Part shown: one piece after another, positions 1 through 6,069 of the stretch
How positions within the stretch are numbered: position 1 is the first letter of the stretch
Layout: the number at the start of each line of letters is the position of its first letter
Assembly (NCBI GenBank): GCA_013151785.1
Contig: JAADHP010000095.1
Location: 1-6,069, forward strand
Source of the DNA: Nitrospirota bacterium
GTDB lineage: Bacteria; Nitrospirota; Thermodesulfovibrionia; Thermodesulfovibrionales; JdFR-85
Reading direction: 5' to 3'
DNA length: 6,069 nucleotides
Translations under genes and position numbers: made by a program
The notes under the pieces: model-generated
The model's input: only the letters and a program-made list of their open reading frames with translations
Told to the model about the DNA's origin: nothing
Databases searched by the model: none

Positions 1-49
1 CAAAGGAGGTAGAAACATCTTAAAGGAGACAGCAAAAACAGACAATGGT

Positions 50-1108
50 ATGGTTATTGATCTTTCCTTTAGTATTGATGCCGTTGATGTCAAGAAACAG
101 CCTGATTTTGGGGAGATAATAAACAGCATAAAAGACAAACAGGTTGTATATGTGGGAGAGACTCACACATCCTACTCTCACCATCTTGTGCAGTTTGAGA
201 TAATAAAGAGGCTATTTCAGAAAAACAAAAAGCTTATTATAGGCATGGAGATGTTCCAGAGGCCCTTCCAGAAATTCATTGACCAGTATATTGAAGGAAG
301 GATTGATGAAGAGACATTCCTGAAAAAGACAGAGTACTTCAAGAGATGGTCCTTCAATTACAATCTTTACAGGGATATACTCCAGTTTGCAAGGGACAGG
401 AAGATACCAGTGATTGCCCTGAACATCAAAAAAGAGATCATTGACAAGGTTTCAAAAAAGGGTCTTGATGCCCTTACAGATGCTGAACTCAAGCTCATAC
501 CCGAGGACATAGACATGACCAACCAGGATTATCGTGATTTTCTAAAAGAGATATTCATGGGACACAGAAATTCCAGAAAAAGAGACTTTGACAACTTCTA
601 TCTTTCACAGCTACTGTGGGATGAAACAATGGCCCACAGTATTGTCAGGGCATTAAAGAACCATCCTGATTACCAGATGGTTGTTCTGATAGGGAATGGA
701 CATCTACAGAACTCCTGGGGAGTGCCTTCCAGGGTAAAAAGACTTATGGATGTTACCTCCACTGTAATACTTAATTCACCTGAAGAGGATATAAAAAGAG
801 GGCTTGCAGATTATGTCCTGTTTCCTGAGTTTGTACCTGCACCTGAACCTCCCAGGCTGGGTGTCATCGTTAATGAAACAGAAGAGGGTGTGGAGATTGA
901 AAAGGTTATCAAAGGAACACCTGCCTATAAGGCAGGCATAAAGAAAGGTGATGTGCTCATTTCCATGGATGACAGACCAATTAAAGGCCTTGATGACCTC
1001 AAGATATTTCTTTTGAACAAAAACAGAGGTGACAAGGTCAGAGCAACCCTGAGAAGGAGTATATTTATCTTTGGCACAGAGGACATAACAGTAGACCTTA
1101 CTCTTTGA
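50..1108 (+). CDS. ChaN/Tiki-fold (DUF399, haem-binding-uptake-like) protein with C-terminal PDZ domain; 5' end uncertain
   Basis: Residues about 20-245 carry the ChaN-family pattern: VGETHTSYSHH at 35-45, GMEMFQR at 65-71, W100, ALN at 123-125, QLLWDETMA at 187-195 and GNGH at 215-218. These conserved acidic and histidine positions match the metal- or haem-associated pocket of the ChaN/EreA/TIKI superfamily; ChaN of Campylobacter binds haem. Residues about 268-350 form a PDZ domain (GVEIEKVIKGTPAYKAGIKKGDVL, then a helix and a final strand). PDZ domains usually bind peptide C-termini, so a role at the envelope is inferred. From ATG 50 there is no signal peptide or lipobox, although many ChaN proteins are lipoproteins. 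The frame stays open to the left edge (codons from base 2), and the nearest SD (AGGAGA, 24-29) lies 20 nt from ATG 50. The gene may therefore start outside the window and have a longer N-terminus. The family call is firm; the substrate and start are not. No clear terminator follows the stop. Confidence 0.85.
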   Translation: MVIDLSFSIDAVDVKKQPDFGEIINSIKDKQVVYVGETHTSYSHHLVQFEIIKRLFQKNKKLIIGMEMFQRPFQKFIDQYIEGRIDEETFLKKTEYFKRWSFNYNLYRDILQFARDRKIPVIALNIKKEIIDKVSKKGLDALTDAELKLIPEDIDMTNQDYRDFLKEIFMGHRNSRKRDFDNFYLSQLLWDETMAHSIVRALKNHPDYQMVVLIGNGHLQNSWGVPSRVKRLMDVTSTVILNSPEEDIKRGLADYVLFPEFVPAPEPPRLGVIVNETEEGVEIEKVIKGTPAYKAGIKKGDVLISMDDRPIKGLDDLKIFLLNKNRGDKVRATLRRSIFIFGTEDITVDLTL

Positions 1109-1131
1109 ATTACAAAAAAAATTTTAACTGG

Positions 1132-1192
1132 TCTGACAAATTACTTGACAAATCAAATTACCCTCAGATATACTTCATATTGACTTGTCAGA
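1132..1192. repeat. Operator-like TGACAA/TTGTCA half-sites around the promoter
   Basis: TCTGACAA at 1132-1139 and TTGTCAGA at 1185-1192 form a perfect 8-bp inverted repeat that brackets the promoter. TGACAAAT occurs twice in direct orientation (1134-1141 and 1146-1153, 12 bp apart), the second copy overlapping the -35 box. TGACTTGTCA (1181-1190) is a 4-2-4 palindrome placed at the predicted +1 to +10. This arrangement resembles regulator half-sites at the -35 and start positions. No regulator gene is present in the window, and the function is inferred. Part of the direct repeat is simply the -35 hexamer itself. Confidence 0.4.
1145..1174 (+). promoter_or_regulatory. sigma70-type promoter of the GGT-like gene
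   Basis: A perfect -35 hexamer TTGACA (1145-1150) is separated by 18 bp from a -10 hexamer TATACT (1169-1174, five of six consensus bases). The predicted transcription start is near 1181, leaving a leader of about 50 nt before ATG 1232. It lies in the gap after the ChaN-PDZ gene, so the GGT-like gene probably has its own transcript. The call is from sequence only. Confidence 0.65.
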
Positions 1193-1220
1193 AGATACTT
1201 CACACCATTATATAAAGACC

Positions 1221-1228
1221 GAGGTGAT
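1221..1228 (+). promoter_or_regulatory. Strong ribosome binding site of the GGT-like gene
   Basis: GAGGTGAT is an eight-base match to the anti-Shine-Dalgarno end of 16S rRNA and stands just upstream of ATG 1232. It fixes that start. Confidence 0.8.
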
Positions 1229-1231
1229 ACT

Positions 1232-3022
1232 ATGGAACAGAAAAAAGGTCAGGATATCCTTAGTAGATTAGCCGGGGCAAAACCAGGCGATTTCACAACA
1301 CGTCCAGTTGTAATGGGCACACATGGACTGGTCACCAGCGGGCATTATTTAGCAAGTCGTATAGGGCTTGATATACTTGAAAGAGGCGGTAATGCTATAG
1401 ACGCTGGTGTTGCAGTAGGGTTTGCCCTGTCTGTACTGGAGCCTTATTTGTATGGAATCGGAGGTGAGGTACCCATTCTTTTATACCTTGCCAATGAGCA
1501 ACGTGTGGTATGTATAAGTGGCCAGGGACCAGCACCCAGAAAGGCCACCATAGAATGGTTTAAAAATGCTGGTTTTGATGCTATACCTGGCGATGGACTA
1601 CTGGCTGCTACCATACCTGATGCTGTATCTGCCTGGATTACAGCTTTGATGCATTTTGGAACCATGCGCCTTGCTGATGTATTAGAACCTGCAATTGAAC
1701 TTGCAGAAAATGGCTTTCCCATGTATGGCATCTTGAGTTCTGCCATACAGAGAAATGCACAAAGATTCCAGGAGGCATGGCCTACCTCTGCTGAAATCTA
1801 CCTGCCTGATGGCCGTGTTCCAGAATATGGAGAAAGATTTTATCAAAAAGACCTGGCTAATACATTCAAAAAACTGCTTGAGGCTGAGCACCGTGAATCA
1901 AGCCGAGGAAGGATAGAAGGCTTACAGGCAGCACATGATATGTTTTATAAGGGTGAAATAGCAGAACAGATTATAAGATTCATTACAGAAAACAGATTTC
2001 TTGATTCTACAGGCAAACATAATGCAGGATTACTGTCCAGGGAGGATTTATCTCATTATTCTGCCCGTATAGAAGAAGCTGTAACAACAAATTATCACGG
2101 ATATGATGTCTATAAATGTGGTCCATGGAGTCAGGGGCCTGTTTTCCTGCAACAGTTGAATCTTCTGGAAGGATACGACCTGGCATCACTTGGACACAAT
2201 TCTGCTGATTACATCCATCTTCTTTTAGAGGCATCAAAACTGGCATTTGCAGACAGAGAGAAGTATTATGGTGATCCAGACTATGTTGAAGTACCTCTCC
2301 ATGTACTATTATCCAAGGAGTATGCTACTGAGCGGAGAAAATTGATCAATCCTGATGTGGCATCAATGGAATTAAGACCTGGAAATGCGTCGGCTTTTAA
2401 ACCTCCGATAAAACCAAAAGACAAAGACGTATATACTGGAGATACAACTCATTTAGATGTAATCGACCAGTGGGGAAACATGATGGCTGCCACACCCAGT
2501 GGAGGATGGTTTGCCAGTTCTCCAGTAATCAAAGGTTTAGGCTTTCCATTGTGCACAAGGATGCAGATATTTCACCTTGATCCTGAACATGCAAATTCAC
2601 TCATACCAGGGAAGCGTCCACGGACTACTCTTTCTCCAACACTTGTGGTGAAGGACAATAAGCCCTTCATGGTCTTCGGAACCCCTGGAGGTGACCAGCA
2701 GGATCAATGGACTTTACAGTTCTTTTTAAACTATGTAGTTTTTAACATGAATATGCAGGCTGCTGTAGATGCCCCAACATTCCATTCGACCCATTTCCCC
2801 AGTTCATTCTATCCTCACGGAGCTCAACCCGGAGGTGTTGTTATTGAAAGTCGCATTGAAGAATCAGTAATCGAAGAACTGAAAGCAAGAGGACATAAAA
2901 TTACTGTTACCGGCCCATGGGCAAATGGGCGTGTGTTAGGAATAAGCATTAATCCCCGCTCTGGAATTATTTCAGCAGTAGCCTCACCCCGCATGGAAAC
3001 TGGTTATGCCATAGGCTGGTAA
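1232..3022 (+). CDS. Gamma-glutamyltransferase-superfamily (Ntn-hydrolase) enzyme; true substrate uncertain
   Basis: This is a 596-residue protein of GGT family length and order. The N-terminal part has ILERGGNAIDAGVAVGFAL (48-66) and GIGGEV (75-80). The autoprocessing junction is GDTTH (403-407), which predicts cleavage before T405 to give a 404-residue large and a 192-residue small subunit, with T405 as nucleophile. KRPRTTLSPT (461-470) and TPGGDQQDQW (484-493) follow. Aligned by eye with E. coli GGT (T391), the threonine, the Gly-Gly oxyanion pair (G486/G487) and the flanking motifs are kept. The glutamyl-binding residues differ: R114 is Q98, N411 is G425, Q430 is R443 and D433 is I446; S462/S463 are T465/T466. 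A glutathione hydrolase label is therefore weaker than the superfamily label, and another amide or acyl substrate is possible. There is no signal peptide, so the protein is probably cytoplasmic, unlike periplasmic E. coli GGT. It has its own promoter and RBS and faces ppdK convergently. Confidence 0.92.
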   Translation: MEQKKGQDILSRLAGAKPGDFTTRPVVMGTHGLVTSGHYLASRIGLDILERGGNAIDAGVAVGFALSVLEPYLYGIGGEVPILLYLANEQRVVCISGQGPAPRKATIEWFKNAGFDAIPGDGLLAATIPDAVSAWITALMHFGTMRLADVLEPAIELAENGFPMYGILSSAIQRNAQRFQEAWPTSAEIYLPDGRVPEYGERFYQKDLANTFKKLLEAEHRESSRGRIEGLQAAHDMFYKGEIAEQIIRFITENRFLDSTGKHNAGLLSREDLSHYSARIEEAVTTNYHGYDVYKCGPWSQGPVFLQQLNLLEGYDLASLGHNSADYIHLLLEASKLAFADREKYYGDPDYVEVPLHVLLSKEYATERRKLINPDVASMELRPGNASAFKPPIKPKDKDVYTGDTTHLDVIDQWGNMMAATPSGGWFASSPVIKGLGFPLCTRMQIFHLDPEHANSLIPGKRPRTTLSPTLVVKDNKPFMVFGTPGGDQQDQWTLQFFLNYVVFNMNMQAAVDAPTFHSTHFPSSFYPHGAQPGGVVIESRIEESVIEELKARGHKITVTGPWANGRVLGISINPRSGIISAVASPRMETGYAIGW

Positions 3023-3029
3023 AGATAAA

Positions 3030-3065
3030 TTAAGGCCAGTATGATATATATCATACTGGCCTTAA
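3030..3065. terminator. Perfect 36-bp palindrome, probable bidirectional terminator
   Basis: The sequence from 3030 to 3065 is fully self-complementary: arms of 18 bp containing TTAAGGCCAGTATGATAT, meeting at an AT-only centre. It starts 8 nt after the GGT-like stop (TAA 3020-3022) and ends 57 nt from the ppdK stop. AAGAT (3022-3026) and ATCTT (3066-3070) can extend the stem across a 3-nt bulge. The flanks are T-rich on both strands, but neither has a clean U-tract. Its place between convergent genes fits a shared terminator. Confidence 0.75.
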
Positions 3066-3122
3066 ATCTTATTTAACACAAAACTTCCTTACTACTGTCC
3101 TCTATATTTGTCTGTTCTTCAA

Positions 3123-5786
3123 CTATACAGATGCCTTGCTCAGGTCTTTCTTTATCTTCTTTTTCAAGGCTGCCTGAGCAGCAGCAAGACGCGCAATTGG
3201 TATCCTGTAAGGTGAACAGCTAACATAAGTAAGGCCCACTTTATGACAGAATTCCACTGATTTGGGATCAACCTGTTCTCCACAGATACCCATTTTTAAA
3301 TCCTTTTTGACTTTACGACTCTTTGTAATTGCCATTCTCATCAGTTCACCAACACCCTTTTGATCCAGGGTGATAAATGGATCCTCTTCAAATATCCCTT
3401 TCTCAATATAATAGGGTAAAAACTTACCAGCATCATCTCGTGAAAGTCCATACACTGTCTGCGTAAGGTCATTAGTACCAAAGGAGAAGAAATCAGCCTC
3501 TGTTGCCATTTCATCAGCAAGTAATGCTGCCCTGGCAACCTCGATCATGGTACCCACAGAATATGGTACCTTCACCTTGTATTTCTTAATAATCTCCTCT
3601 GCAATCTTCACGGTCATTTCTCTCATTACCCTCAGTTCTTTTACATCTACAGTAAGAGGGATCATTATCTCAGGAATAACTTTCACTCTTTTCTTTGAAA
3701 CTTCACAGGCTGCCTCCATTATTGCACGAACCTGCATCTCATATATTTCAGGATATGTTATAGCAAGCCTGCAGCCCCTGTGTCCGAGCATGGGATTGAA
3801 CTCCATAAGTGCCCTGGTTCTTGTTTTCAACTTATCAAAACTGATCCCCATATCTTTAGACAGGACCTTAAGGTCCTCATCTGTCTTGGGAAGGAACTCA
3901 TGCAATGGAGGGTCCAACAACCTTATGGTGACAGGGAGTCCTTTCATCTCAACAAAGATCTTTTTAAAGTCCTCCTTCTGCATGGGCAGTATTTTGTCAA
4001 GTGCCTTTTTCCTGTCCTCCTGGGTATCTGCAAGAATCATCTCTCGAACTGCATTTATCCTGTCCTCCTGGAAAAACATATGCTCTGTTCTTACCAGTCC
4101 TATCCCCTCAGCACCAAACTCTCTTGAACGTCTGGCATCCTCAGGAGTATCTGCATTTGCCCTGACACCTATCTCTCTGAATTCATCAGCCCATTTCATT
4201 ATTGTTTGAAACTCTTTAGTTAACTCTGGCTCTATAAGGGGTACCTTGCCAATTATTACTTCACCAGTGGTACCGTTGATAGTAATGTAATCACCTTCTT
4301 TAAGAATCCTTCCATTTACTTCCAGTGTCTTTTTTTCTTCGTCTATGTTTAAGGCATTACAACCAGCAACACAGCACTTACCCATTCCTCTTGCCACAAC
4401 AGCAGCATGAGATGTCATGCCACCCCTTGAGGTCAAGATTCCCTCTGCAGCATGCATGCCACCTATGTCTTCTGGTGATGTCTCGGGCCTGACCAGTATT
4501 ACTTTTTCTCCTCTGGATGCCCATTCCTCTGCATCATCTGCAGAAAACACGATCTTTCCAACCGCAGCACCTGGAGATGCGGGTAAACCTTTGGCTATTA
4601 CTTCAACAGAAACCTTTGGGTCAATGGTGGGGTGGAGCAACTGGTCTAATTGATCAGGATCTATTCTCATTACTGCAGTTTTCTTATCAATAAGCTTCTC
4701 TCGAACCATATCAATTGCAATCTTCAGGGCAGCAGAAGCGGTTCTCTTTCCAACCCTTGTCTGAAGCATGTAGAGCTTGCCTTCCTGAATCGTAAACTCA
4801 ATATCCAGCATATCCTTGTAGTGTTTCTCCAATTTCTTGGTAATTTTTAATAATTCATTATAAACCTTGGGCATTTTCTTCTTGAGTTCGTTTATGTGCA
4901 AGGGAGTCCTGATTCCTGCTACTACATCTTCACCCTGTGCATTAATAAGACATTCAGCAAAGAACTTCTTCTTCCCAGTGGATGGGTCTCTCGTAAATCC
5001 TACCCCTGTGCCTGAATTATCTCCCATGTTTCCAAAAACCATAGCCTGTACATTACAGGCTGTTCCAAGGTCATCTGGAATATCATTCAATTTTCTATAT
5101 TTAACCGCTCTTTCTCCAAACCATGAACCGAATACTGCCATTATAGCCAGTTTTAGCTGCTCCAGGGGATCTTCGGGAAAGTCTGTTCCTGTATGCTCAC
5201 GATATAACTTTTTGAATTCATTTACAAGTTCTTTGAGATCTTCAGTGGTTAGTTCTGTGTCAAGCTGAACACCCTTTTCTTTTTTCATTTTCTCCAGGGC
5301 ATTATCAAAGACTTTCTTATCAATACCCATGACGATGCTTCCAAACATTGCAATAAACCTTCTATAGGAATCATAGGCAAACCTTTCATTATTCGTTTTC
5401 TTAATAAGCGCCTTCATTGTAGTATCATTCAGACCGAGGTTAAGTACTGTATCCATCATTCCTGGCATAGAGAATTTAGCACCCGAACGCACTGACACAA
5501 GTAGAGGATTCTTGGGATCCCCAAATTTCATTCCCATAGCCTTTTCAACCTTCTTTAGATTTTTCAGTACCTGATCCCACATCCCTGGTGGAAACTTCTT
5601 TTTATTCTTGAAAAATTCATTACACGCCTCTGTTGTAATTGTAAAACCTGCAGGTACAGGAATCTTTAAGTTTGTCATCTCCGCCAGACCTGCACCTTTG
5701 CCACCCAACAGGTCTTTCATTTTACCGTTACCTTCTGCCTTCCCATTCCCAAAAAAATATACATACTTTTTGCTTCTTTTAGGCAT
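3123..5786 (-). CDS. ppdK: Pyruvate, phosphate dikinase
   Basis: This 887-residue cytoplasmic enzyme interconverts pyruvate, ATP and phosphate with PEP, AMP and pyrophosphate. All domains are present. The N-terminal ATP-grasp part has LLGGKGAGLAEM (26-37), SVRSGAKFSMPGMMD (98-112), FTRDPSTG (264-271), DIEF (328-331) and MLQTR (340-344). The swivelling phosphohistidine domain has PASPGAAVG (402-410) and GGMTSHAAVVARGMG (455-469), with H460 as the phosphorylated residue. The C-terminal PEP/pyruvate barrel has LVRTEHMFF (564-572), IRLLDPPLHEF (621-631), EFNPMLGHRG (662-671), MIEVARAAL (747-755), SFGTNDLTQ (768-776) and GICGE (833-837), with C835 as the acid/base cysteine. By eye, K30, R100, E330, Q342, R566, R622, E749, N772 and D773 match the C. 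symbiosum active-site residues. One oddity: after GICGE the usual HGGDP is QVDP, a one-residue loss with His replaced by Gln. The start is fixed by GAGGAGG 7 nt upstream. No dikinase regulatory protein gene is nearby. Confidence 0.97.
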   Translation of the reverse strand: MPKRSKKYVYFFGNGKAEGNGKMKDLLGGKGAGLAEMTNLKIPVPAGFTITTEACNEFFKNKKKFPPGMWDQVLKNLKKVEKAMGMKFGDPKNPLLVSVRSGAKFSMPGMMDTVLNLGLNDTTMKALIKKTNNERFAYDSYRRFIAMFGSIVMGIDKKVFDNALEKMKKEKGVQLDTELTTEDLKELVNEFKKLYREHTGTDFPEDPLEQLKLAIMAVFGSWFGERAVKYRKLNDIPDDLGTACNVQAMVFGNMGDNSGTGVGFTRDPSTGKKKFFAECLINAQGEDVVAGIRTPLHINELKKKMPKVYNELLKITKKLEKHYKDMLDIEFTIQEGKLYMLQTRVGKRTASAALKIAIDMVREKLIDKKTAVMRIDPDQLDQLLHPTIDPKVSVEVIAKGLPASPGAAVGKIVFSADDAEEWASRGEKVILVRPETSPEDIGGMHAAEGILTSRGGMTSHAAVVARGMGKCCVAGCNALNIDEEKKTLEVNGRILKEGDYITINGTTGEVIIGKVPLIEPELTKEFQTIMKWADEFREIGVRANADTPEDARRSREFGAEGIGLVRTEHMFFQEDRINAVREMILADTQEDRKKALDKILPMQKEDFKKIFVEMKGLPVTIRLLDPPLHEFLPKTDEDLKVLSKDMGISFDKLKTRTRALMEFNPMLGHRGCRLAITYPEIYEMQVRAIMEAACEVSKKRVKVIPEIMIPLTVDVKELRVMREMTVKIAEEIIKKYKVKVPYSVGTMIEVARAALLADEMATEADFFSFGTNDLTQTVYGLSRDDAGKFLPYYIEKGIFEEDPFITLDQKGVGELMRMAITKSRKVKKDLKMGICGEQVDPKSVEFCHKVGLTYVSCSPYRIPIARLAAAQAALKKKIKKDLSKASV

Positions 5787-5926
5787 ATAAAAACCTCCTC
5801 ATTATATTGTAATGGTATATGTAGTATATATCATGTGTTTTGTTTATAGCTATGGTTTTATCCAGAAAATAGTTCAGTTTATAATTTTAGCATAATCGAT
5901 AGATATTAGTTATTAAAAATTTTTAA
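5787..5926 (-). other. AT-rich gap between the dehydrogenase gene and ppdK
   Basis: This 140-nt gap holds the ppdK ribosome binding site and the outer arm of a stem-loop. I found no TTGACA/TATAAT pair with proper spacing on the reverse strand. The best candidate is an extended -10 type match, TGATATATA (reverse strand, 5833-5825), which would start a transcript near 5818; this is weak. ppdK could be read from here or from upstream of the dehydrogenase gene. Confidence 0.3.
5794..5800 (-). promoter_or_regulatory. Ribosome binding site of ppdK
   Basis: On the reverse strand GAGGAGG ends 7 nt before ATG (5786-5784). This is near-consensus in sequence and spacing, supports the chosen start, and suggests efficient translation. 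Confidence 0.85.
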
Positions 5927-5942
5927 TTATTTAATAACTAAT
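5905..5942 (-). terminator. AT-rich stem-loop over the stop of the dehydrogenase gene, possible weak terminator or attenuator
   Basis: ATTAGTTATTAAA (5905-5917) and TTTAATAACTAAT (5930-5942) are perfect 13-bp inverted repeats around a 12-nt loop. On the reverse-strand transcript the first arm includes the last sense codons of the dehydrogenase, and the stop lies at the arm-loop boundary. The stem has only one G-C pair and no U-tract follows, so strong termination is unlikely. mRNA 3' end processing or partial read-through into ppdK is an alternative. Confidence 0.35.
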
Positions 5943-6069
5943 CCTGATACCATATCACCCACTTCAGTGGTCGTGTATCCCATCCTGCCCGCAGCAAGGC
6001 TCTTCAGATGTTTCCCTGTAACCTCCATCACGGATTTCTCAATAGTTTGTCCTGCCTCTTCCTCTCCAA
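5927..6069 (-). CDS. Isocitrate/isopropylmalate dehydrogenase-family protein, C-terminal 46 residues (cut by window edge)
   Basis: Reverse-strand codons from 6067 down to the TAA at 5929-5927 read GEEEAGQTIEKSVMEV, then TGKHLKSLAAGRMGYTTTEV and GDMVSGLVIK. The helix with TIEKSVMEV, followed by T..EVGD, is the usual end of beta-decarboxylating dehydrogenases (LeuB/Icd family). The VTGKHLKSLAAGRMG stretch is closer to the NAD(P)-isocitrate dehydrogenase-like branch, as I recall those sequences, than to LeuB, which usually has a T-x-D-L-G-G segment there. Catalytic residues lie outside the window, so substrate and cofactor cannot be told. The other two reverse frames hit stops within this stretch, supporting this frame. 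It lies upstream of ppdK on the same strand, 140 nt away, and may be co-transcribed with it. It would make 2-oxoglutarate from isocitrate if it is an Icd. Confidence 0.75.
   Translation of the reverse strand, partial: GEEEAGQTIEKSVMEVTGKHLKSLAAGRMGYTTTEVGDMVSGLVIK

Noticed and set aside
45..119. An out-of-frame ATG at 45, nearer to the AGGAGA sequence than ATG 50.
   Set aside because: It gives only about 24 codons before a stop and the peptide resembles nothing; the ChaN frame is clearly the other one.
1109..1131. The A/T-run after the ChaN-PDZ stop as a terminator.
   Set aside because: It has an AAAATTTT core but no GC stem, so a Rho-independent terminator is not supported.
1180..1214. A second possible promoter: TTGACT at 1180-1185 with TATATA at 1209-1214.
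   Set aside because: The spacer is 23 bp, too long for a sigma70 promoter; the upstream TTGACA/TATACT pair is much better.
1444..2246. Reverse-strand open frames of 69-100 codons within the GGT-like gene.
   Set aside because: They are shadows of a well-conserved enzyme and show no family motifs.
3547..4209. A 220-codon open frame on the + strand opposite ppdK, with smaller ones at 3780-4127, 4417-4653, 4650-4850, 4867-5268 and 5608-5790.
   Set aside because: All lie antisense within the strongly conserved ppdK reading frame, and their translations are low-complexity and Ser/Leu-rich with no recognisable family.
5801..5806. A perfect reverse-strand TATAAT just before ppdK.
   Set aside because: It would start transcription inside the ribosome binding site, and no -35 hexamer is suitably placed.

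Overview
The window is a stretch of chromosome-like, moderately AT-rich bacterial DNA. It holds two forward genes facing two reverse genes. Strong Shine-Dalgarno sequences, a sigma70-type promoter and the protein families point to a bacterium. A ChaN-PDZ protein, a pyruvate, phosphate dikinase and an isocitrate dehydrogenase-like C-terminus would suit an anaerobic or microaerophilic lineage such as Nitrospirota or Desulfobacterota. That placement is an impression from the proteins and was not tested.

Layout from left to right: (1) a ChaN/Tiki-fold protein with a C-terminal PDZ domain (+), whose true start may lie left of the window; (2) a 123-nt gap with a near-consensus promoter and repeated TGACAA/TTGTCA half-sites, ending in a strong ribosome binding site; (3) a gamma-glutamyltransferase-superfamily Ntn-hydrolase (+) with the autoprocessing threonine but a changed gamma-glutamyl pocket; (4) a 100-nt gap with a perfect 36-bp palindrome, best read as a bidirectional terminator between convergent genes; (5) full-length pyruvate, phosphate dikinase ppdK (-); (6) a 140-nt AT-rich gap; (7) the last 46 codons of an isocitrate/isopropylmalate dehydrogenase-family gene (-), cut by the right edge. 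This last gene is too short to stand out as an open frame, but its C-terminal sequence is recognisable.

The two reverse genes are both central-carbon enzymes. The dehydrogenase lies upstream of ppdK on the same strand, so co-transcription is possible, linking 2-oxoglutarate or isocitrate metabolism with pyruvate/PEP interconversion. The two forward genes have no obvious shared pathway. The promoter between them suggests that the transferase-like gene is expressed and regulated on its own.

I saw no mobile element, CRISPR array, tRNA, rRNA or clear new multi-gene system. The points most worth following up are the substrate of the GGT-like enzyme, the operator-like repeats at its promoter, the ChaN-PDZ architecture with its uncertain N-terminus, and an altered loop next to the catalytic cysteine of PpdK.
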